DNA of 64,000 nucleotides from CAYMTR01 sp964393405 (lineage in GTDB: Bacteria; Bacteroidota; Bacteroidia; Bacteroidales; Prolixibacteraceae): contig CAYMTR010000010.1 in NCBI GenBank assembly GCA_964393405.1, forward strand, positions 1-64,000, in the 5' to 3' direction. Numbering within the stretch: the first letter of the stretch is position 1; each line of letters starts with the position of its first letter. Position numbers and translations under genes: made by a program. This document shows, piece after piece, positions 1 through 8,676 of this stretch. The notes beneath the pieces were generated by a model, which saw only the letters and a list, made by a program, of their open reading frames with translations, searched no databases and was not told the origin of the DNA.

Positions 1-64
1 AAATCAATATCTTTATCCTATTAAACCTGTATCGGTTTTTTAGGACTAGTCACATTGACTAATA

Positions 65-274
65 TTAAGCCTTTTTTTTCTTTCTAAACAAATCTGAAAA
101 TGCCAACATTAATACTCCAAATATCAACATAAAAATGCCTGACCAAAAGTTAATATTTATATCCAAAGATATATTGTACATTTCATTCCCACTTGTTGTA
201 ATTCCAAAAATTGTCAAAATGATTCCAAATATAGAGAACATCGCTCCAATTGGTATTTTTATATCTAATCTCAT
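65..274 (-). CDS. Small two-helix membrane protein next to the symporter
   Basis: A 69-residue protein with two hydrophobic segments (about residues 8-27 and 42-62) and a basic, lysine-rich C-terminus, which suggests two inner-membrane helices with the tail in the cytoplasm. It starts 16 bp after the stop of the sodium:solute symporter and is on the same strand, so it is probably co-transcribed and could be an accessory or stabilising subunit. I recognise no named family. The tight coupling and clean membrane topology argue that it is a real gene rather than a chance frame. Confidence 0.6.
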   Translation of the reverse strand: MRLDIKIPIGAMFSIFGIILTIFGITTSGNEMYNISLDININFWSGIFMLIFGVLMLAFSDLFRKKKKA

Positions 275-290
275 AATTCGTATATTTTAT

Positions 291-1982
291 TTACCAGAAA
301 ATTATTGTAAGAACTACTGCAATCACACCTACAAGTATTGCAAGAAAAGTTGGTTTTTGATACCAGTATTTACTGTCATCAATCACTTTTGGAGTTAAAG
401 AATAAACCAATCCTGTTAATTCTTCATCAGTTTTATTTCTTTTAGTTAAAAGTGAGACAACAATTGTAACAACCAACGCTGTACTGAATGCTATAATAGC
501 CACCCAGAAATTTTGAGCCATTTCACTTGGGAAGATATGCACAACAGAACCAAACCAACCTCCTTTAATTAATGAAGTTGCTCCTTCAGGCTGAGTTAAT
601 CCATGTACTATTGCAGCTGAGCCGGTTCCTGATATTAACCCCCAAAAGGCACCATGGCCAGTTGTTCGCTTTGTAAACATACCAAGAAGGAAAGCAGCAA
701 ATAGAGGGGCATTTATGAAGGCGAAAATAAGCTGAAGAAAATCCATCACATTATTAAACATTGCTGCCACATAGGCTGTAAGTATACTAACGCCAATACC
801 AAAAATAGTTGTTAACTGTCCTACCCTCAGATAATGTTTATCCGATTTGCCTTTTACCAGATAACTCTGATAAATGTCGTAAGTAAAAACCGTATTAAAT
901 GCTGTAACATTACCTGCCATACCGCTCATAAAAGAAGCCATCAGAGCAGTTAAACCTAAACCGAGAACTCCCGTTGGAAGAAAACGTTTCAATAACATCG
1001 GAATTACTAAGTCATAATCATAGCTTGAACCTTTTACCGGAAGTTCAAAAAGTGGATCCCCTGAATTTAGTAAGGCAACGGCTATAACACCAGGAACAAT
1101 TACTAAAAAAGGAATGAACATTTTCGGAAGTGCTCCAATTAAAGGTGTTTTTCTGGCTGCACTCATTGACCCTGCAGCCATAGCTCTTTGAACAACCAAA
1201 AAGTTTGTACACCAATATCCAAATGAAAGAACAAATCCCAGACCGAAAATAATCCCCATAACGCCTCCCATAGGGTGTCCAGAAGAAATAGCCTGCCATG
1301 AATGCTCAAATCCTGCAGTTGCCGGATTAAGGCTTAGTTTCTCAACCATACCATCCCATCCACCTACATTCACTAATCCTATTATTACCAAAGGAAGAAA
1401 ACCAATTACAATAAGGAAAAACTGCAACACTTCGTTATAAATTGCAGAACTCAATCCCCCAAGATAAGTATAAATCAACACAATAAGCGCTGAAATTATC
1501 AAACTCATGTGAAAATTCCATCCTAAAAGGTTTTCCATAAGTAATGCAAGAGCATACATTGAAATACCCGAAGCAAAAATTGTCATTATTGCAAATGAAA
1601 AAGCATTAAATCCCCTTGTTTTTTCGTCAAACCTGAGTTTAAGATATTCAGGTACTGACCTTGCTTTGGAGCCATAATAGAAGGGCATCATGAAAATAGC
1701 AAGAAAAATCATTGCTGGAATTGCTCCAATCCAATAAAAATGGACTGTAGCCATACCGTACTTAGCTCCTGAAGCAGCCATCCCAATTACTTCAAGTGCC
1801 CCAAGGTTGGCTGATATGAATGCAAGCCCAGTAACCCATGCCGGTAAGGATCTACCGGCTTCTAAAAATGCAGAGGCATCTTTCATATACTTCTTAAGTG
1901 CCCATCCAATACCTAGCACAAAAAGAAAATATACTATCATGATCGAATAATCGACCGCCCCTAAATTAAATCCTGTTTCCAT
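291..1982 (-). CDS. Sodium:solute symporter (SSS family, SGLT-like)
   Basis: A 563-residue polytopic inner-membrane protein with about 13-14 predicted helices. It has the SSS-family layout: a first helix near residues 10-30, and glycine-rich segments in the core such as YTYLGGLSSAIYNE (about 170) and MASFMSGMAGNVTAFNTV (about 350). Members import sugars, inositol, sialic acid or other solutes with Na+. The long C-terminal extension with extra helices resembles sugar-type SSS proteins of Bacteroidota, but the substrate cannot be read from sequence. It forms a two-gene unit with the small membrane protein downstream, and a promoter-like sequence lies about 40-75 bp upstream of the start. Confidence 0.9.
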   Translation of the reverse strand: METGFNLGAVDYSIMIVYFLFVLGIGWALKKYMKDASAFLEAGRSLPAWVTGLAFISANLGALEVIGMAASGAKYGMATVHFYWIGAIPAMIFLAIFMMPFYYGSKARSVPEYLKLRFDEKTRGFNAFSFAIMTIFASGISMYALALLMENLLGWNFHMSLIISALIVLIYTYLGGLSSAIYNEVLQFFLIVIGFLPLVIIGLVNVGGWDGMVEKLSLNPATAGFEHSWQAISSGHPMGGVMGIIFGLGFVLSFGYWCTNFLVVQRAMAAGSMSAARKTPLIGALPKMFIPFLVIVPGVIAVALLNSGDPLFELPVKGSSYDYDLVIPMLLKRFLPTGVLGLGLTALMASFMSGMAGNVTAFNTVFTYDIYQSYLVKGKSDKHYLRVGQLTTIFGIGVSILTAYVAAMFNNVMDFLQLIFAFINAPLFAAFLLGMFTKRTTGHGAFWGLISGTGSAAIVHGLTQPEGATSLIKGGWFGSVVHIFPSEMAQNFWVAIIAFSTALVVTIVVSLLTKRNKTDEELTGLVYSLTPKVIDDSKYWYQKPTFLAILVGVIAVVLTIIFW

Positions 1983-2025
1983 AAGAATTTCAATTAGTAT
2001 AGTTAGTAAAAGTATCTAAAGCTTA

Positions 2026-2056
2026 CAAATGTAATAATCGTATACCAGCTGACAAG
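2026..2056 (-). promoter_or_regulatory. Putative Bacteroidota promoter for the SSS symporter
   Basis: On the minus strand, CTTG (2056-2053), a 19-nt spacer and TACATTTG (2033-2026). The -7 element matches TAnnTTTG exactly and the -33 element has one mismatch to TTTG. A start point about 2019 would leave a short leader before the symporter start at 1982. Confidence 0.5.
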
Positions 2057-2110
2057 TTCAGAATGTTAAGTTTTATATGTTAAAATGTCTTAAAATATGT
2101 CTCAAATGTC

Positions 2111-3874
2111 TCAAAATCTTTCTTTATAATTTGTATGTAGTAATTTATGTGAAATATGACTTAACGGTTTTTCTAAAAACTCTTCGTATATCTGTTTAAT
2201 CTCGGGATTTTCAAGTGACTTGCGAAGTGTTTTTCCTTCATCTTCCTTGTATATCGCCTGAATACGCTTCATCCTGATCTCATCAGTTGTAAATCGTGGT
2301 TGACCCCCACCTCCTATACAACCTCCAGGACAAGTCATTATTTCAATAAAATGGAATTCCTCTCCTGAACGCATTAATTCGATTATTTTTTTGGCATTAC
2401 TCAACCCATGGGCAACTCCAACTTTCAGTTCAACTCCTTCAAGGAAACTCCATTCCGAAACACATCCTTCAAATTTCAACGATGCTTTTTTCACTCCTTC
2501 CAATCCTGCAATTGGCTGAATATGTAAATTTTCTAAAGGCAATTCCCTCCCTGTGACAATCTCGTATGCAGTCCTTACTGCAGCCTCCATTACTCCTCCG
2601 GTGTTTGCAAAAATATCGGCAGCTCCTGAACTTTCACCCAAAGGAGAATCCATTTCACTGTCTTTTAAAGATCTGAAATCAATACCCGATTGTTTAATCA
2701 TTCTACCAAGTTCACGTGTTGTAAGTACGTAATCAACATCCTTATATCCGCTGTCTGTCATTTCTGGTCTATTACATTCAAACTTCTTAGCCGTACATGG
2801 CATAACAGATACTACAATAATATCTTTGGAATCTACCCCTGCTTTCTTTGCATAATAGGTCTTTGCAACAGCACCAAACATCTGCTGAGGTGATTTGCAA
2901 GAAGAAATATTATCAAGAATTTCAGGATAAAAATACTCTGCGTATTTTATCCATCCGGGAGAACAGGACGTAAATTGAGGAAGTGCAACTTGCTTTTTAT
3001 CAACAATAGCTTCCTTTAATCTTAAAAGAAGCTCAGTTCCCTCTTCCATTATTGTCAAATCGGCTGTGAAATTTGTATCAAAAACTTTGTCAAAACCAAG
3101 AAGCCTCAACGCAGTTACCATTTTACCGGTCACAAGCGTACCTGGCTCATAATCAAAGCACTCTCCTAATGCAGCCCTTATCGCAGGCGCTGTTTGAACA
3201 ACAACAAATTTTGATGGATCTTCAATAGCTTCCCAAACAAAATCAATATGTTCCTTTTCGGTTATTGCTCCTACAGGGCAAACTGCAGCACATTGACCAC
3301 ATTGAACACATACTACCCCGTCAAGTTGCTGGTCAAAAGCAGGCCCAATTCTGGAGTCAAATCCTCTTCCTTGCGCAAATAATGAACCAACCCCTTGAAT
3401 TTCATTACATACAGTTATACAGCGACGACATTTTATACACTTCCCAGAGTCCCTTACAAGTGCGTATGTTGAATCATCAATGTAGCTTTTAATCTTTTCT
3501 CCTTCATATGCTACCCCCAAAACTCCCATTTCCAATGCAAGTCTTTGTAATTCACAGTCTTCATTTCTTACACATGTTTTGCATTCACCACAATGTTCAG
3601 ATATCAACAATTCTAAAACAAACTTTCTAGCTTCTCTGACATTCTTTGAATTTGTTATGATTTTCATACCTTCAGTTACGGGAGTTGTGCAAGAAGCAAC
3701 CATATTTTTTGCTCCTTCCACATCAACCAAACATACGCGACAAGCTCCTAATGGATGCTGATTTTGAAGATGACATAGTGTTGGTATTTTAATTCCTGCT
3801 GCTGCTGCTGCTTTCAATATTGTGGAACCTTCAGCCACATTGACCTCTTGTTTATTGATATATACTGTTGTCAT
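2111..3874 (-). CDS. hydA: [FeFe] hydrogenase catalytic subunit HydA (trimeric, NAD-linked type)
   Basis: A 587-residue cytoplasmic hydrogenase. In order: an N-terminal [2Fe-2S] ferredoxin domain (Cys34, 45, 48, 62), a His-Cys3 [4Fe-4S] site (His94, Cys98, 101, 107), two [4Fe-4S] sites (Cys146-156 and Cys189-199), and the H-cluster domain. The H-cluster motifs are TSCSPGW (302-308), MPCTAKKFE (358-366) and EIMTCPGGCIGGGGQP (511-526). A C-terminal small-subunit-like tail follows. It lies 23 bp downstream of hydB, last in hydC-hydB-hydA, so it is expected to form a complex that couples H2 to ferredoxin and NAD(P)H. The first motif has Ser where TSCCPxW has its second Cys. The maturases HydE, HydF and HydG are not in the window. 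Confidence 0.93.
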   Translation of the reverse strand: MTTVYINKQEVNVAEGSTILKAAAAAGIKIPTLCHLQNQHPLGACRVCLVDVEGAKNMVASCTTPVTEGMKIITNSKNVREARKFVLELLISEHCGECKTCVRNEDCELQRLALEMGVLGVAYEGEKIKSYIDDSTYALVRDSGKCIKCRRCITVCNEIQGVGSLFAQGRGFDSRIGPAFDQQLDGVVCVQCGQCAAVCPVGAITEKEHIDFVWEAIEDPSKFVVVQTAPAIRAALGECFDYEPGTLVTGKMVTALRLLGFDKVFDTNFTADLTIMEEGTELLLRLKEAIVDKKQVALPQFTSCSPGWIKYAEYFYPEILDNISSCKSPQQMFGAVAKTYYAKKAGVDSKDIIVVSVMPCTAKKFECNRPEMTDSGYKDVDYVLTTRELGRMIKQSGIDFRSLKDSEMDSPLGESSGAADIFANTGGVMEAAVRTAYEIVTGRELPLENLHIQPIAGLEGVKKASLKFEGCVSEWSFLEGVELKVGVAHGLSNAKKIIELMRSGEEFHFIEIMTCPGGCIGGGGQPRFTTDEIRMKRIQAIYKEDEGKTLRKSLENPEIKQIYEEFLEKPLSHISHKLLHTNYKERF

Positions 3875-3897
3875 AATTACTAATTTTATCTTTAAAC

Positions 3898-6800
3898 TTA
3901 ACAGAAGCTCCCATAATCACAACGCAAACATCTTCTCGATTGTCTTATGGCTTCACCTTCTGGCCATACTTGTTCTACCTCATCAAAGTTGTGCATTCTT
4001 CTTTCGGAAGGCAACATAACCATGTGTGCTCTTGGGTATTTTGCTGGATCAGCTTCAGGATCAAAGAACGTATCGTTATATTTTTCTTTTCTCCAGAAAT
4101 CATGCTTGTCGCCAGTCAGATATTCATCAATTCCAACTGCTGCCCTTTCTCCACCGGCAACTGCTTCAATAACTGACGAAGGCCCAGTCGTAGAATCGCC
4201 TCCTGCAAATATCCAAGGCTCAGACGTTTGCCCTGTTCTTGGATCACACCAAATCTGAGCTTTACCTGAAATTTTTAAAGGTGTACCCTCAAGAATTGCT
4301 TCAGTATCTAATGTTTGACCGGCAGCTATAATTATTTGGTCTGATGCTAAAATTAGTTCATCATCCGTTTCAACTGGTGTTCTCCTACCGGTTTCGTCAA
4401 ATGAACCAAGTTTCATCCTTACACATTTTACAGCTTTTACTTTCCCCTCTTCTGCAATAATTTCTTTAGGATTAGTAAGAGTATGAAGCTCTATCTTTTC
4501 TTCAATTGCTGCATCTATTTCTTCAGCCCATGCCGGCATTTCTTCCTGAGTTCGTCTGTAAACAATATCTACTTTTTCAGCGCCAAGCCTTACTGCTGTT
4601 CTGGCTGCATCTATTGCGGCATTACCCCCGCCAACAACTATTATTCTCTTTCCTACCGGAACTGACCCTCTTAAATTATAAGTTTGAAGAAAATTAAGAG
4701 CATCAACAACTCCATTTGCATCAATGCCTTCAATCGGAGGAATGATACCCTGGGGAGAACCAACTCCAATAAATATTGCATTATACCCTTCATCTTTAAG
4801 TGATTTTAAATTAAAGTCACGCCCTAGTTTCATTTCTGTTCTGATATCAACTCCCATATTTTCTATCATTCGTATTTCCCTTGCCAATATTTCTCTTGGC
4901 AAACGATACGCAGGAATTGTCTGAACTAACATACCCCCTGGTCTTTGCTCCGATTCAAAGACTATCGGCTTATAACCTAAACGTGCTAGAAAATAAGCAC
5001 ACGCCAATCCGGCGGGTCCAGCCCCAACAATTGCAATTTTACGAGTAGCATTAACTGTATTTTCTTTTATTTCAGGAAGCTGTATTGTAATCTCTTGATC
5101 AACCATATAACGTTTGATACCTCTGATTGAAACAGATGCATCTATACTTGCTCTACGGCATTTATCTTCACAAGTATGAAAACATACCCGCGCACAAACT
5201 GCAGCAAAAGGATTTCTTTCTCTATGCAACCTCAAAGCTTCTGCATACCTCTTTTCTCCAGTCAGAGAAACAAAGCCCGGAACATCTACTCCTGCAGGAC
5301 ATGCACTTTGACAAGGAGCCCTAACCAGTTTTGCACAAACCCCTGCTTCACACTTATGTTCTCTAATATGTGATTCATACTCTTTTCGGAAAAATCTTAT
5401 TGTCGATAATACAGGATTAGGTGCTGACTGTCCAAGACCGCACAAAGAAGTTTTTTTTATCCATTTCCCTAATTCTTCCAATTTTTCAATGTCACCTTCA
5501 CGACCATGCCCAGTTGTTATTCTATCAAGAATTTCATACATCCTTTTGGTTCCTACCCGACATGGGGTGCACTTTCCACACGATTCTTCAAGCACAAAAT
5601 CAAGAAAAAACTTTGCAACATCGACCATACAGCTTGATTCATCCATTACCACCAAGCCCCCTGACCCCATTATTGCTCCAAGTTCATTAAGTGATTCATA
5701 ATCTAAAGAAACACTCAAATGTGCCCTGGGAATACATCCTCCTGAGGGACCGCCTATCTGAGCAGCCTTAAATGGTTTTCCACTACTTGTTCCCCCTCCA
5801 ATATCGTAAACCAGATCTCCTAAAGATGTCCCTACTGGTACTTCGTATAATCCAGAATTTTTAACAGCTCCAGTAAGCGCAAAAATTTTCGTTCCCTTAC
5901 TTTTACCTGTACCGAACTGTGAAAACCACTCTCCTCCCTTTTCAATTATTGTATTTACGTTTGAATATGTTTCAACATTATTTAAAACAGTAGGTTTTCC
6001 CCATAATCCTGCAGTTGTTGGAAAAGGTGGTCGAGGTCGTGGCTCTCCCCTTTTACCTTCAATAGATGCCATTAGCGCTGTTTCTTCACCACAAACAAAA
6101 GCCCCTGAACCCATTCTGATTTCAAGATCAAAAGAAAACTCAGTTCCTAGTATATTTTCCCCAAGAAGACCTATTTCTCTGGCATCTTCTATTGCCTTAT
6201 TAAGTCGCTCAACTGCTAAAGGATATTCAGCCCTTACATACACAAAACCTTTTGAAGCTCCAATAGTAAAAGCACCTATTGTAATACCTTCAATAACACT
6301 ATGAGGATCACCCTCAAGTATACTACGATCCATAAAAGCTCCCGGATCACCCTCATCTGCATTGCATAAAATATATTTCTGGTCTGATACTTCTTTTTTT
6401 GCAAGACTCCATTTCATGTATGTCGGAAAACCTGCTCCTCCCCTTCCTCTTAATCCTGAAACCTTCATCTCTTCCAAAACAAGGTCTCCTGTCATGCTTG
6501 AAATTACTTTTTTCAAAGAAACATAACCTCCGGAGGCTATGTAATCATTTATATCAACAGGATCAATTGTCCCACACCTCCGTAATACAATCTTTCGTTG
6601 TCGGTTGAAAAGTTTAATTTCACCTGCGTTTGAAACAGGTTTGCCATCTTCGTCTGAATGATGCATCAACCTCTCAACAGGCTTATCATTAATAAAATGG
6701 CTCTCAACCAGTTCATCAAGGTCTGCAATTTGAATATTTTCATAAAAAATGCCTGATTTTTTCATCATAAGCACAGGTCCTTTTGAACAAGGACCCATAC

Positions 6801-7014
6801 AGCCAGTCGACTTAATGTAAAATTTTTTGTCAAGATTTATTTCAAACAGCTTCTTTTGAAGTTCTTTCCTTAAATTCAATGATCCACAAGCAATACATCC
6901 ACCTCCTGTGCATATCTGTACTATTTCCTTGTATTTTTTATCTACTTCTGAATACTTTTTAGAAAGATCCTGAAAAAGAAGATCAAATTCCTCAGGATTT
7001 ATAATCTTTTGCAT
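3898..7014 (-). CDS. hydB: HydB/NuoF-like flavin subunit fused to a GltD/NfnB-like NAD(P)H oxidoreductase
   Basis: A 1038-residue fusion. Residues 30-85 form a thioredoxin-like [2Fe-2S] domain (CTGGGC...CMGPC). Residues 140-470 are the NuoF core, with GRGGAGFPTYMKW near 190 and ADEGDPGAFMDRSILEGDPH near 220 for FMN and NADH. Residues 478-525 carry the N3-type [4Fe-4S] site (CGKCTPC plus Cys525). Ordinary HydB then ends in a short 2x[4Fe-4S] ferredoxin domain. Here residues 555-640 are a cysteine-rich GltD/PreT-type domain, followed by an FAD Rossmann fold (VGAGPAGLACAYFLARLG, 663-680) and a second dinucleotide fold (VGGGNAAIDAARTA with YRR, 794-821) typical of NADPH sites. It likely receives electrons from HydA and HydC and may link NAD(H), NADP(H) and ferredoxin. 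Confidence 0.9.
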   Translation of the reverse strand: MQKIINPEEFDLLFQDLSKKYSEVDKKYKEIVQICTGGGCIACGSLNLRKELQKKLFEINLDKKFYIKSTGCMGPCSKGPVLMMKKSGIFYENIQIADLDELVESHFINDKPVERLMHHSDEDGKPVSNAGEIKLFNRQRKIVLRRCGTIDPVDINDYIASGGYVSLKKVISSMTGDLVLEEMKVSGLRGRGGAGFPTYMKWSLAKKEVSDQKYILCNADEGDPGAFMDRSILEGDPHSVIEGITIGAFTIGASKGFVYVRAEYPLAVERLNKAIEDAREIGLLGENILGTEFSFDLEIRMGSGAFVCGEETALMASIEGKRGEPRPRPPFPTTAGLWGKPTVLNNVETYSNVNTIIEKGGEWFSQFGTGKSKGTKIFALTGAVKNSGLYEVPVGTSLGDLVYDIGGGTSSGKPFKAAQIGGPSGGCIPRAHLSVSLDYESLNELGAIMGSGGLVVMDESSCMVDVAKFFLDFVLEESCGKCTPCRVGTKRMYEILDRITTGHGREGDIEKLEELGKWIKKTSLCGLGQSAPNPVLSTIRFFRKEYESHIREHKCEAGVCAKLVRAPCQSACPAGVDVPGFVSLTGEKRYAEALRLHRERNPFAAVCARVCFHTCEDKCRRASIDASVSIRGIKRYMVDQEITIQLPEIKENTVNATRKIAIVGAGPAGLACAYFLARLGYKPIVFESEQRPGGMLVQTIPAYRLPREILAREIRMIENMGVDIRTEMKLGRDFNLKSLKDEGYNAIFIGVGSPQGIIPPIEGIDANGVVDALNFLQTYNLRGSVPVGKRIIVVGGGNAAIDAARTAVRLGAEKVDIVYRRTQEEMPAWAEEIDAAIEEKIELHTLTNPKEIIAEEGKVKAVKCVRMKLGSFDETGRRTPVETDDELILASDQIIIAAGQTLDTEAILEGTPLKISGKAQIWCDPRTGQTSEPWIFAGGDSTTGPSSVIEAVAGGERAAVGIDEYLTGDKHDFWRKEKYNDTFFDPEADPAKYPRAHMVMLPSERRMHNFDEVEQVWPEGEAIRQSRRCLRCDYGSFC

Positions 7015-7059
7015 ATAGGTCGGTTTTTAGTTATTATATCAGATGATAATCAATAAATT

Positions 7060-7584
7060 CTAATCAAAACTGTTCAGTATTTCTTGAACTTTAGAAGGTT
7101 TTACACGCTGGAATGTTTCATCATCCACCATGACTACAGGGGCTAATCCGCAAGCTCCAAAGCAACGCCCTAGTTCAAGCGAATATTTTCTATCAGATGT
7201 TGTATCACCAACACCAATTTCCAACTCTTTCATGAAAGCCTTCAATACATCCTGTCCTCCCCTCACATAACATGCTGTACCAAGGCATACTCTTACGGTG
7301 TGCTTTCCTTTTGGCTTTGTTGAAAAGTAAGAATAGAATCCCACAACTCCTGCAACCTCGCTATAGGGCACCTTAAGTTCCTTGCTTATTATCCGAAGTG
7401 CTCTTTCCGGCAGATACCCGAAAAGGTTCTGAGTAGTTTGAAGTACCGGGATTAATGCTCCTGGTACTGTTCTCTGAGATTGAACAATGATTTTTAAGCG
7501 ATCATATAATTCATCATCGTGCTCCTGATTACATTCACACGATTTTAATTCTGATTTAGGTTCTGTCATAACTTTTCCAATCAA
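7060..7584 (-). CDS. hydC: HydC/NuoE-like [2Fe-2S] subunit
   Basis: A 174-residue NuoE-family protein with a short N-terminal extension containing CECNQEHD, a helical domain, and a thioredoxin-like [2Fe-2S] domain with ligands in CLGTACYVRGG (about 119-129) and GRCFGACGLAPVV (about 143-155). In trimeric hydrogenases this subunit sits next to the HydB flavin. It is the first gene of the hydC-hydB-hydA unit, 45 bp before hydB. The reading direction and gene order match known bifurcating hydrogenases. Confidence 0.92.
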   Translation of the reverse strand: MIGKVMTEPKSELKSCECNQEHDDELYDRLKIIVQSQRTVPGALIPVLQTTQNLFGYLPERALRIISKELKVPYSEVAGVVGFYSYFSTKPKGKHTVRVCLGTACYVRGGQDVLKAFMKELEIGVGDTTSDRKYSLELGRCFGACGLAPVVMVDDETFQRVKPSKVQEILNSFD

Positions 7585-7819
7585 TGATATCCCTATAAAT
7601 TTAACAAAATTGTTTCAATCAATAGTTGTATAAATGTCTCCATAATCACTTAATTTTAAATGTTATATAATATATTATTGAAGTTTCTACATATGTTCAC
7701 CCCCCTTTTATTTACTCCAATTATTTTATTTAATTGTTTCGCAATCTCAAAAAAAAATAACAGTTTAAAGATTTAAAGCAGAATATTTCTATCTTGAAAC
7801 TAAAATAAAAGATAGATAA

Positions 7820-8629
7820 ATGGAAGTAAAAATCTCAGAATTCAACTCCAGGTTTTTAGACCAACTGAACAATCTACCGCCCAAAGAGTGGCAAAGCAAT
7901 GCTTATAAACTATTTATTCATAACGAATGGCAACCTTGGTTTTTCCCTTACCAAGCTGTCATCGACTCAAAACTAGTAGGCTTTGGAATGGCATTTATTT
8001 TTAATGAATTTGCTTGGCTCGGCTGGATTCTCGTTCATAAAAAACATAGAAACAAAGGAATTGGAAAAGAAATCACAAAATTTATTATCTCTGAATCAAG
8101 AAAGAAAGGAGTTGAGAATTTCATCCTTACCGCTACCGACATGGGATTACCTATCTATACAAAGCTAGGATTTGAAATTAAAACAAATTATAAGTTTTTA
8201 AATCCCCCTGAAAAGATTATTACTGCAATAAATAAGGAGGATATAAGGCTCGCTGTAAAAAATGACCTCCCTACAATCTTTCAAATAGATTCTTTAGCTA
8301 CCGGAGAAAACCGAAAACCCTTGATCGAAAGCTATATTGATGAAATATGGATACATATTAACAGTCAAATAGATGGATTTTTTATACCATCTTTAGGAAA
8401 TGGATTTATTGCCGCAACCGATCCAAAAGCAGGAATTGCACTTTTGGATTTAAAATTAAAGAAAGGAAAAACATCGATAGTAGTGCCTGAAAATAACATA
8501 ACAGCTATTGAATTTCTTTTATCAAAAGGATTTACTGAGGGGGTAATAGTTCCCCGACTAGGATTAGGAAAAGAACCTTCATGGAATCCTGAAATGATTT
8601 TCAACAGAGCTGCAGGTTATTGCGGCTGA
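7820..8629 (+). CDS. GNAT-family N-acetyltransferase, two-domain
   Basis: A 269-residue protein. Residues 1-130 form a GNAT fold with the acetyl-CoA pyrophosphate loop HRNKGIGKE (76-84) and a downstream TATDMGLPIYTKLGF stretch. Residues about 138-265 look like a second, degenerate acetyltransferase-type domain (Acetyltransf_18-like) ending in LSKGFTEG and a conserved glycine/arginine turn. It stands alone between divergent hydC and convergent mpl, in a slightly lysine-rich style like its neighbours. The substrate is unknown. Confidence 0.8.
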   Translation: MEVKISEFNSRFLDQLNNLPPKEWQSNAYKLFIHNEWQPWFFPYQAVIDSKLVGFGMAFIFNEFAWLGWILVHKKHRNKGIGKEITKFIISESRKKGVENFILTATDMGLPIYTKLGFEIKTNYKFLNPPEKIITAINKEDIRLAVKNDLPTIFQIDSLATGENRKPLIESYIDEIWIHINSQIDGFFIPSLGNGFIAATDPKAGIALLDLKLKKGKTSIVVPENNITAIEFLLSKGFTEGVIVPRLGLGKEPSWNPEMIFNRAAGYCG

Positions 8630-8651
8630 AAACTTCTTTCATAAACAATTT

Positions 8652-8676
8652 CAACTCAAACAGGGGTTGTATTTTA
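8652..8676 (+). terminator. Weak hairpin after the acetyltransferase
   Basis: CAACTC (8652-8657) pairs with GGGTTG (8664-8669), including one G-T pair, across a 6-nt loop and is followed by TATTTT. It lies just after the acetyltransferase stop and overlaps the 3' end of convergent mpl. Stem strength is modest. Confidence 0.3.

Noticed and set aside
23..41. Small hairpin AAACC/GGTTT with a following T-run
   Set aside because: Only 5 bp with a 6-nt loop and no known plus-strand gene upstream in the window; too weak to call.
2083..2117. Short near-repeats of ATGTCT(T/C)AAA after hydA
   Set aside because: Imperfect, very AT-rich and partly within the hydA 3' end; no spacing regularity that would suggest a functional repeat.
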